Shown here one piece after another: positions 10,903 through 17,427 of a stretch of DNA of 64,000 bases (its first letter is position 1; the number at the start of each line of letters is the position of its first letter). The position numbers and the translations under genes were made by a program. This stretch comes from Flavobacterium hydrophilum (GTDB lineage Bacteria; Bacteroidota; Bacteroidia; Flavobacteriales; Flavobacteriaceae), in the NCBI RefSeq assembly GCF_003202405.1, contig NZ_QJHL01000001.1, forward strand, positions 744,001 through 808,000. The letters run 5' to 3'. The notes below the pieces were generated by a model. That model searched no databases, was not told the DNA's origin, and was given only the letters and a program-made list of their open reading frames with translations.

Positions 10903-10957
10903 AATCTTTTTCTACTTTAATTTTTTAAAAATCAGATAATAAATTATTGGTAAATAC

Positions 10958-12646
10958 ATGATAAATTTTTTCAATACCATATTGTTATTTTTCTCTTTAG
11001 GACTCGTTGCTCAAACCAAATCAGAGGTATATAAGATTACGTATGATAAATTTGAAAACGGAAAAAAAACAGACGGAAATACCACAATATATGTATACAA
11101 TCAAATGGTTTTTTTATCTAAACCCACTGATAAAATACAACAATACATCGATTTAAAAAGCAATTATAATGTTAGTACCATTAAGATTGGAAATACTGTT
11201 TTCAAAAAAATAACACCTTTCGACAGCTTACCTGTTCCTAAAAAAGAAAACGACGCCCGTGTCGTACTGGGATATAATTGTCAGCATGTTTCTTTTTCTT
11301 ATTTTTCAAACAGAATTGATATCTGGTATACTGAAAAAGCTGCCGTAAAAGGAACACCTAATAGTAATTATTTGCCGAATAAAAATGCGCTTGTACTGCA
11401 AATGGTTTATAATGGAAATCAGACTTTGACAGCCAATTCGATAACTAAAGTTAAAAATTATGAGCCATTTATTAATTATGATGACAAGACAGTAGCAGTT
11501 AATAAGTCAGAATTTGAAGAAATTCTGATTAATTCCAGATACACCAAATTACATATTTTTGAAAATGAAAATATAAACTACGATCCAAAGTCAGTAATTC
11601 CAAATGAAAAAGACCTTATTGCAGACAAGGTTTATCATTTTTCTAAAGGGAGTGTAGTTTTGAAAAAGATAAAAATTACTCCAGAACTAAGAAATAGTAG
11701 TGCCATTTTTGCAAAATTAACCTGTAAGTCTAATGGAGATGCGTATGACAGGACTGGTTCAGTATTTATTATTCCCACAAAAAGTAACGGAAACACGACT
11801 ACATTATTAGATGCTTATTTACATGGATTAGAAAGATTACCAATTTATACAGATAAACAAAAAAATAAATATCAGGGAATTATAAAAGAGAAAAGTTATT
11901 TACCTCCTATTGAAATACTACGGTTTTTTACACCATTTGGGGTTAGTTATTTTAATGAGAAACGAAAAATAAATAATTATAACTGGGCAAAAGAAGTTGT
12001 TTATAAAGAAGACGTCACTTCTCTTATTCCTACCGATGAAGATGAAATCTGGATTGGTGTTTTTATTGGTAATTATGATGCTGGAGGCCATACCATAAGT
12101 CTCGAACTTGATGCTTATCCATTAATGAACATTAACGAAGGCAAACCAAATAAGAAAAAATATGTAGTACCCTTATTTTCAACAGTAAATACAATGGAAA
12201 TGTCAGGTCAAAATTACGGAGGTCTTTTTGCGAATGATACTTTAAAAGTAAATTTCGAAATTAAGGAAGATATACAAAATTTACAGCTTTTGTATACCAC
12301 AACCGGTCATGGTGGCTGGGAAAATGGAGATGAGTTTGTCCCAAGAATGAATAAAGTATTTGTTGATGGTCAGGAGGTTTTTAAAATTATTCCCTGGCGA
12401 ACTGATTGTGCAACATACCGATTATCTAATCCTGCTTCAGGGAACTTTCCTGATGGTTTGTCATCCAGTGATTTAAGTCGGTCAAATTGGTGTCCGGGAA
12501 CATTAACTCCTCCTTATATTATTCCGCTGAAGCTGCCAAAGGGTAATCATGTTATAGAAGTGCTTATAGAGCAAGGCCCAAATGAAGGTCCGAGTACAAA
12601 CCATTGGAATGTTTCAGGAGTTTTGGTGGGTGAATTAAAAGATTAA
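10958..12646 (+). CDS. PNGase F-like peptide:N-glycosidase with N-terminal GLPGLI-like domain
   Basis: A 562-residue secreted protein (signal peptide to about residue 19, GLVAQ). The C-terminal two thirds match the two-domain PNGase F fold. GDAYDRTGSVFI (D264) corresponds to the catalytic Asp60 segment of PNGase F, GDEFVPR (E459) to the Glu206 segment, and RSNWCPGTLTPP to the GWCPGM stretch. PNGase F hydrolyses the amide bond between Asn and the first GlcNAc and so releases whole N-glycans. Residues about 20-190 form an extra domain resembling GLPGLI-family proteins (VLGYNCQHVSFSY, then DIWYTE), though the GLPGLI motif itself is replaced. Some type II PNGases carry an N-terminal bowl domain, which this may be. 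The sialidase-fold gene follows after 7 nt. Family call by motif matching only. Confidence 0.82.
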   Translation: MINFFNTILLFFSLGLVAQTKSEVYKITYDKFENGKKTDGNTTIYVYNQMVFLSKPTDKIQQYIDLKSNYNVSTIKIGNTVFKKITPFDSLPVPKKENDARVVLGYNCQHVSFSYFSNRIDIWYTEKAAVKGTPNSNYLPNKNALVLQMVYNGNQTLTANSITKVKNYEPFINYDDKTVAVNKSEFEEILINSRYTKLHIFENENINYDPKSVIPNEKDLIADKVYHFSKGSVVLKKIKITPELRNSSAIFAKLTCKSNGDAYDRTGSVFIIPTKSNGNTTTLLDAYLHGLERLPIYTDKQKNKYQGIIKEKSYLPPIEILRFFTPFGVSYFNEKRKINNYNWAKEVVYKEDVTSLIPTDEDEIWIGVFIGNYDAGGHTISLELDAYPLMNINEGKPNKKKYVVPLFSTVNTMEMSGQNYGGLFANDTLKVNFEIKEDIQNLQLLYTTTGHGGWENGDEFVPRMNKVFVDGQEVFKIIPWRTDCATYRLSNPASGNFPDGLSSSDLSRSNWCPGTLTPPYIIPLKLPKGNHVIEVLIEQGPNEGPSTNHWNVSGVLVGELKD

Positions 12647-12653
12647 TTGTGAA

Positions 12654-13709
12654 ATGAAAATGATTTTAAAATTTAAATCTTTAATCCTGCTATTAGTTCT
12701 AACTGTTCTTTCCTGCAGTTCATTACAAACTAATCCGGAAGCTGTTAATATCACTCAAAATTACATTGCCGAAAATCCTGTAACTACAGTGAGCCATGCC
12801 TCAACATTGGTTGAAATAGAGCATAACGTTCTTTTGGCTGCTTGGTTTGGCGGAAAACATGAAGGTGCAAAAGATGTGAGTATTTATATTTCTTCCTATA
12901 AAGAAAAAAAATGGTCAGCGCCTAAAAAAATTATTGAGCCATTAATTAAAGATGGAGATGCCCTGCCTTGTTGGAATCCGGTTTTATTTAAAAGTAAGGC
13001 TCAAAATTTATATTTGTTTTATAAAGTCGGCAAAAACCCGAGAGAATGGTTTGGTGCTATGATAGTTTCTAAAGATAACGGAAACACCTGGAGTGAGGCA
13101 AAATATCTTCCAAAAGGAATATTAGGGCCAATTCGAAATAAACCAATTGAAACTACCCCCGGAGTTATTTTGTGCGGAAGCAGCACCGAAAGTATCGATG
13201 ATAATAAATGGAGAGTATTCATAGAAACGTATACCGAAGCAACAGACAGCTGGACAATAACGGATATTAATGACAGGAAAAATTTCGACATCATCCAGCC
13301 CACTTTTTTAGTTCATTCGGCTAAAGAGATTCAGATTTTATCACGAAGCAGACATAATAAATTAATTTCAAGCAGGTCGGAAGATAATGGTAAAACCTGG
13401 CAGAAAACAGACAGTATAAGCGTTGTTAATTCGAATTCGGGAGTAGATGCAGTGACTCTTTCGGATAAATCATTTCTGTTAGTTAATAATCCTTTAAAGA
13501 TGGGAAAAGACTGGTTTAACGGAAGAAATATTCTTGATGTAGAATATTCTAATGATGGACTGTCATGGCTCAAATTATTTGATTTAGAAAATCAAAAAGA
13601 AGGTGAATTCAGTTACCCGGCCATTATCCGGACCTCAGATAAAAAAGTACATGTTTTATATACTTATAATCGTAAATTTATTAAACACACCACTTTTGAT
13701 TTAAAATAA
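12654..13709 (+). CDS. Sialidase-fold (BNR/Asp-box) lipoprotein, putative exo-glycosidase
   Basis: A 351-residue protein with a lipoprotein signal ending LTVLSCSS. It is a six-bladed propeller of the BNR_2 kind: TVSHASTLVEI opens the first blade, and Asp boxes are visible as SKDNGNTWSEA, SEDNGKTW and SNDGLSW. WNPVLFK, LGPIRNKPIE and EFSYPAIIRTSDKKVHVLYTYN are typical of a widespread sialidase-like family that also occurs outside sialic-acid users. A sialidase role would fit removal of terminal sugars from N-glycans here, but the classical GH33 arginine triad and RIP motif could not be mapped with certainty. It is tightly packed with the PNGase gene (7 nt) and the mutarotase gene (5 nt). Confidence 0.75.
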   Translation: MKMILKFKSLILLLVLTVLSCSSLQTNPEAVNITQNYIAENPVTTVSHASTLVEIEHNVLLAAWFGGKHEGAKDVSIYISSYKEKKWSAPKKIIEPLIKDGDALPCWNPVLFKSKAQNLYLFYKVGKNPREWFGAMIVSKDNGNTWSEAKYLPKGILGPIRNKPIETTPGVILCGSSTESIDDNKWRVFIETYTEATDSWTITDINDRKNFDIIQPTFLVHSAKEIQILSRSRHNKLISSRSEDNGKTWQKTDSISVVNSNSGVDAVTLSDKSFLLVNNPLKMGKDWFNGRNILDVEYSNDGLSWLKLFDLENQKEGEFSYPAIIRTSDKKVHVLYTYNRKFIKHTTFDLK

Positions 13710-13714
13710 ATAAG

Positions 13715-14047
13715 ATGCAAAAATTTTGCCTAGCCTTAGACTTAAAAAATGATTCGGATTTAATTGCCGAATATATAGAATTTCATAAAAATGTCTGGCC
13801 GGAAATACAGCATAGCATTTTAGATTCAGGAATTATCAATCTTGAAATTTATAATGTTGCCGACCGTTTGTTTATGATTATTGAAGCCAATTCTGATTTC
13901 TCTTTCGAAGAAAAAACAAAACGGGATGCAGAAAATCCCAAAGTTCAGGAATGGGAAACTTTGATGTGGCAATTTCAAAAAGTACTTCCTCAGGCAAAAA
14001 CCGGAGAAAAATGGCTTTTAATGGATAAAATTTTTGAACTTAAGTAA
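13715..14047 (+). CDS. L-rhamnose/L-fucose mutarotase (RhaM family)
   Basis: A 110-residue cytoplasmic protein of RhaM (DUF718) size and pattern: CLALDLKNDSDLIAEYIEFH, VWPEIQHSI, NLEIYNVADRLFMIIE and WQFQKVLP. The family interconverts alpha and beta anomers of 6-deoxy sugars. Some members act on L-fucose, which suits a locus that opens with a fucosidase, so L-fucose is the preferred substrate here by context rather than by residue evidence. It lies 5 nt after the sialidase-fold gene and 9 nt before the peptidase gene, firmly inside the operon. Confidence 0.85.
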   Translation: MQKFCLALDLKNDSDLIAEYIEFHKNVWPEIQHSILDSGIINLEIYNVADRLFMIIEANSDFSFEEKTKRDAENPKVQEWETLMWQFQKVLPQAKTGEKWLLMDKIFELK

Positions 14048-14056
14048 TTAATATAA

Positions 14057-15040
14057 ATGATGCTATTTTTAACAAATTTAAAATATCAACTCTTTTTCAT
14101 TAGTGTATTATTTTTTAATAGCACTATAAATGCCCAGAACGGTATCAATGCCAAAATATTTTACAAACATGATAAATATCTTTCTTCAGATAAGTTGGAA
14201 GGTCGTTTTCCGGGAACCAAAGGCAATAATGAAGCGGCTGCTTATATCAAAAAGTATTATAAGAAATACGGTTTAAAAAAATTTGATAACAACTTTTATC
14301 AGCCTTTTACACTTTTTGTGAAAGAAGGAATAAACAAAATGAAATCAGATAGTGTTTCGACTCAAAATGTTGTAGGATACCTTGTAGGTTCTGATGAAAA
14401 ACTTAAAAATGAATATATAGTAATAGGAGCTCATTATGATCATTGGGGATGGGGAGGGCAAAACTCAGGCAGTAAAAAGAAAGAAGCTTTCGCCATTCAT
14501 AACGGAGCAGATGACAATGCTTCAGGAGTTTCGGCCTTGCTGTGCATATTGCAGGAATTATCAAATGCTAAAGTCAAACCCAAAAGAAGTATCATTTTTA
14601 TTTCTTTTAGCGGAGAAGAGGAAGGATTGTTAGGCTCTAAATATTTTGTCTCACATTTACCGGTTCAAAAAGACGCTGTAAGAGTAATGTTGAATATGGA
14701 TATGGTGGGAAGGCTAAATGAAGAGAAGCAAATTTATATGGGAGGCGCAGGAACTTTTCCAAATGGAGTAGAACTGATGAAGAAATTAGATGAAATAAGC
14801 ACCCTTAATCCTGTTATTCACGCCGGAGAAGTGGGAGGATCGGATCATGTGTCATTTTATAAAGCTGGTATATCTGCTGTGGGATTTCATACAGGAGGCC
14901 ACCCGCAATATCATACACCAGAAGATGATATTGATTTGATAAATATTCAGGGAGGTGCTTTGGTAGCTCAATATATTTACAATGCTTTAGTGGCAATTGC
15001 AAATGATCCGCAACAATTGTATTTTATTAATCAGGATTAG
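14057..15040 (+). CDS. M28-family zinc peptidase, secreted
   Basis: A 327-residue protein with signal peptide ending STINAQ. The di-zinc site of M28 aminopeptidases is complete: H in GAHYDHW, bridging D in GADDNASG, the base and ligand E pair in SGEEEGLLGS, D in NMDMVGR and H in YHTPEDD. These enzymes remove N-terminal residues from peptides outside the cytoplasm. As the last gene of the PUL it probably uses the peptide left after the PNGase-like enzyme strips the glycan (inference). No protease-associated domain insert is seen; the protein is a bare catalytic domain. Confidence 0.9.
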   Translation: MMLFLTNLKYQLFFISVLFFNSTINAQNGINAKIFYKHDKYLSSDKLEGRFPGTKGNNEAAAYIKKYYKKYGLKKFDNNFYQPFTLFVKEGINKMKSDSVSTQNVVGYLVGSDEKLKNEYIVIGAHYDHWGWGGQNSGSKKKEAFAIHNGADDNASGVSALLCILQELSNAKVKPKRSIIFISFSGEEEGLLGSKYFVSHLPVQKDAVRVMLNMDMVGRLNEEKQIYMGGAGTFPNGVELMKKLDEISTLNPVIHAGEVGGSDHVSFYKAGISAVGFHTGGHPQYHTPEDDIDLINIQGGALVAQYIYNALVAIANDPQQLYFINQD

Positions 15041-15432
15041 GGAATAATAATAATACTTCTGGCTTTTTTTAAGCCCTTGCCAAAATAAGCCTTTATATTT
15101 TGCTGCTTTTTAATCACATTATATTTTTAAAAGAATCGGCTAAAAGTTTCAAATTTTACAATAAAAGGCTGGAATTCACTTCTGCTAAGGTTACCAAAAT
15201 TGGTTTTATTGGATTGTAAATTAATTAGATGCTGGAATCTAATGTTTTACAGATATACGGTTTTTAAAGATGATTTTATTAAAAAAACGGATGAATACCT
15301 GGCAAAAATCAGAAGTAACTGTATATATACTTAATGGTGCACAAAAGGCAGGGAAGTCAAACTTTCCAGCCTTTTTTAATTTAAGTATGCTTATTTAGAT
15401 TAAAAGATACCTTGAAATAATTTTAAAGTTTC
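15041..15432. other. Gene-poor stretch with a possible degraded coding fragment
   Basis: Between the M28 gene and the carbonic anhydrase fragment there is no recognisable gene. On the plus strand a frame is open from 15131 to the stop at 15334; its only ATG is at 15242 and would give 30 residues beginning MFYRYTVFKDDFIKK. The fragment ends 8 nt before a terminator hairpin, as a real gene end would. I do not recognise the family; it may be the tail of a decayed gene. Confidence 0.35.
15343..15377 (+). terminator. Intrinsic terminator
   Basis: Arms 15343-15357 and 15361-15375 pair with one A-A mismatch and one G-T pair around a 3-nt loop, ending in a T-run. It could end read-through from the PUL operon or the transcript of the short fragment just upstream. 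Confidence 0.65.
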
Positions 15433-15750
15433 TTATTTTAAAAACTCAAGTGTTCCGTCGGTTAAATTATAAAACACCCCCACAATTTTTATCTCTCCTT
15501 TCTCTTCCATTTCTTTCAGAATAGGGCTCTTTTTACGAATTTGATCCATAGTATACAGGACGTTGTTTTCAGAAACATGTTTTACAAATTCTTCATTTTT
15601 AGAGGTTTTCTTCCCTGTGAAACCCTGACTCATTTTGACAGCAGGTTCGATTTTTGAAAGCATGGCGGTAATATTTCCAAGTTTTACATTATCAATGGCG
15701 CCTTTTATAGCTCCGCAATGCTGGAGTAAGGCTGTATAAATGGATTTCAA
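15433..15750 (-). pseudogene. Beta-carbonic anhydrase, 5'-truncated remnant
   Basis: The 105-residue frame matches only the C-terminal half of a beta-class carbonic anhydrase (CGAIKGAIDNVKLGNITAML to the end; intact enzymes are about 200 residues). The N-terminal half with the CxDSR zinc motif is missing, and a stop codon lies two codons before the first usable TTG. Where the family has HxxC zinc ligands, this reads LQHC, so the histidine is out of register. The protein could not bind zinc normally. I call it a fragment left by a deletion or rearrangement at about 15750. Confidence 0.8.
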
Positions 15751-15852
15751 TAAATACTACGATTGACTCTGGTGTTATTAATATATCTGTCTTACTGTAT
15801 TTAAGATTCCGATATGTAATAAATAAAGTCTTCTTAGCATCTAAGTATATTT

Positions 15853-15892
15853 AAAAAACAGCAAAAATAGCCTGCTATTCTTGCTGTTTTTT
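15853..15892 (-). terminator. Intrinsic terminator of the NmrA-family gene
   Basis: Arms 15853-15870 and 15875-15892 pair over 18 positions with one mismatch and a 4-nt loop, with T-runs on both strands. It lies 4 nt past the stop codon of the minus-strand gene ending at 15897. Confidence 0.85.
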
Positions 15893-15896
15893 AAAA

Positions 15897-16793
15897 TTAA
15901 TTAATAAAAATATCTTTATGGATTTTAACCCATTCTTCCATTGGAGTCATTTTTATCGGCAATTCTTCTAATACCTCCTGCAAATTAGGATTGAATTTTG
16001 TTGGGTATACCGGAAGGCTTGCAAGCATTTCATAATACCCTTGCACACCTCTGGCACTTTCTTCTCCAACAAGAATACTTAATTTATCTCCAAATTCTTG
16101 TGGAGGCATTGCGTAGAAATCAATTTTTTCTCCCAAACCAATAGAGAACTTTTCAGCAAGGTCATTTCCTTTGAGGTCCTCCAGACCGCTGACCATAAAG
16201 GATCGTCCTGAAAGTTCGGGTTTGTATAAAGCTTCTGCCACAAAGGCACTGACATCTCTTGATGTGATAAATCCAATAGGCATATCTTCAGGAGTTGGGT
16301 AAGCTACTTTTCTTTCACTTTTCAAATAATCGGTTGTATAAGGAGCCAGCAAATTTTCGGCATAAATGGATGGTTCAATAATTACATAAGGTACTCCGCA
16401 ATTTTTAAGATATTCCTTTGTATCGATCTTTACATCTTCCATAGGAATACCAGTTTTTTGTGATGCTAAAAAGCCACTGGTATTCCAAACGATCATTTTA
16501 ACATCATTTGTCTTAGCTGCATCTATTACATTTTTGGCAAATTGAAATCCATCTGCCGGATTAGGTAAAGAAACTGGAATCAGCAAAGCGATAGCATCCA
16601 TTCCTTTAGTGATTTCTTTCATTTTTTCAGCATCAGACATATCGCCTATTACCGGGATTGCCCCCGCTTTTTCTAATTTTTCTAATTTTTTTTCTGAACT
16701 GGTTGCGGCGTAAACAACTGCTCCCTTATTTTTTGCTTCGTTAATCACATGAAATTGTTGCGAACCTGTGGCTCCAAATACTAATACTTTCAT
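15897..16793 (-). CDS. NmrA/QorB-like NAD(P)-binding oxidoreductase (atypical SDR)
   Basis: A 298-residue Rossmann protein beginning MKVLVFGATGSQ, the N-terminal dinucleotide motif of atypical SDRs. It continues with a partial second-strand signature (VVYAATSSEKKLEKL) and the NmrA-like middle part (IVWNTSGFLASQKTG, VIIEPSIYAENLL). Related proteins are NAD(P)H sensors or NADPH:quinone reductases. The gene is divergent from an HxlR-type regulator across a 118-nt spacer with repeated TACTT-type sites, so control by that regulator is likely. Substrate is unknown; a quinone or aldehyde is a reasonable guess from the pairing. Confidence 0.85.
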   Translation of the reverse strand: MKVLVFGATGSQQFHVINEAKNKGAVVYAATSSEKKLEKLEKAGAIPVIGDMSDAEKMKEITKGMDAIALLIPVSLPNPADGFQFAKNVIDAAKTNDVKMIVWNTSGFLASQKTGIPMEDVKIDTKEYLKNCGVPYVIIEPSIYAENLLAPYTTDYLKSERKVAYPTPEDMPIGFITSRDVSAFVAEALYKPELSGRSFMVSGLEDLKGNDLAEKFSIGLGEKIDFYAMPPQEFGDKLSILVGEESARGVQGYYEMLASLPVYPTKFNPNLQEVLEELPIKMTPMEEWVKIHKDIFIN

Positions 16794-16845
16794 TTTATTT
16801 TTTTTTTTAATTGCTTTAATTTTTTGGTAAAATTAATTAATAACT

Positions 16846-16888
16846 TACTTTTGAACAAGTACTTACATTTTAGTTAGGTACTTACTAA
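16846..16888. promoter_or_regulatory. Candidate HxlR-family operators in the NmrA/HxlR spacer
   Basis: The divergent spacer holds TACTT-N6-AAGTA at 16846-16861 and TTAGT-N9-ACTAA at 16870-16888. The hexamer ACTTAC also recurs at 16843, 16861 and 16880 (spacing 18 and 19 nt). Inverted TACT/AGTA-type sites near divergent oxidoreductase genes are usual for YodB/HypR-like HxlR proteins. Function is inferred. Confidence 0.55.
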
Positions 16889-16911
16889 ATGGTTAGAAAT
16901 ATTGAAAATCA

Positions 16912-17244
16912 ATGGAAAAAAATCTAAAAATAATTAATGCCTGCGATACAAACTGTCCTGTAAAAAAATCATTGGACATTTTGAGCGGTAAATGGACCAT
17001 GATGATTTTGTATCAGATTAATACGAGAACTATCCGATATGGGGAACTTAAAAGAGCGGTAGTGGGTATTAGTGAAAAAATGCTGATACAGGAATTGAAT
17101 TCTTTGGTGGAGCGCAAATTGGTCAGTAAAAAAGCATATCCGGAAATTCCGCCCAGAGTCGAATATAAACTGACAGAACTTGGGGTGAAAACTTTACCAA
17201 TCATAGATCAGATAGCAGCTTTTGGACTTGAAAATTTAGTTTAG
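16912..17244 (+). CDS. HxlR-family winged-helix transcriptional regulator
   Basis: A 110-residue protein of standard HxlR length. It opens with NACDTNCPVKKSLDILSGKW, the signature with the conserved cysteine before PV (C15 here, plus C11). The winged helix follows: MMILYQI, RYGELKRAVVGISEKMLIQEL, LVERKLVSKKAYPEIPPRVEYKLTELG. HxlR proteins with this cysteine (YodB, HypR) sense quinones, aldehydes or disulfide stress. It is divergent from the NmrA/QorB-like gene, the classic layout of regulator and detoxification target. C11 adds a second thiol, so an intramolecular or intersubunit switch is possible. Confidence 0.92.
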   Translation: MEKNLKIINACDTNCPVKKSLDILSGKWTMMILYQINTRTIRYGELKRAVVGISEKMLIQELNSLVERKLVSKKAYPEIPPRVEYKLTELGVKTLPIIDQIAAFGLENLV

Positions 17245-17427
17245 TTTCACTTTTTAAAGCTCTTAAAAAAAAAAGAGTTGATCTGGCGCCATTGTCGATT
17301 TTAGATGATTAATGATGATGAATATATACGAAACACTTTTTTTTTATACTTTAGTTCATAAAATATTACTTTGAGTAGGCGTCATTATTTGCAAAAGCAG
17401 GTCTAAATATAGACAAAAACAAAATAA

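Noticed and set aside
15055..15085. GGCTT-AAGCC hairpin after the M28 peptidase gene as terminator.
   Set aside because: Only five base pairs and no T-tract on either side; the hairpin at 15343 is much stronger.
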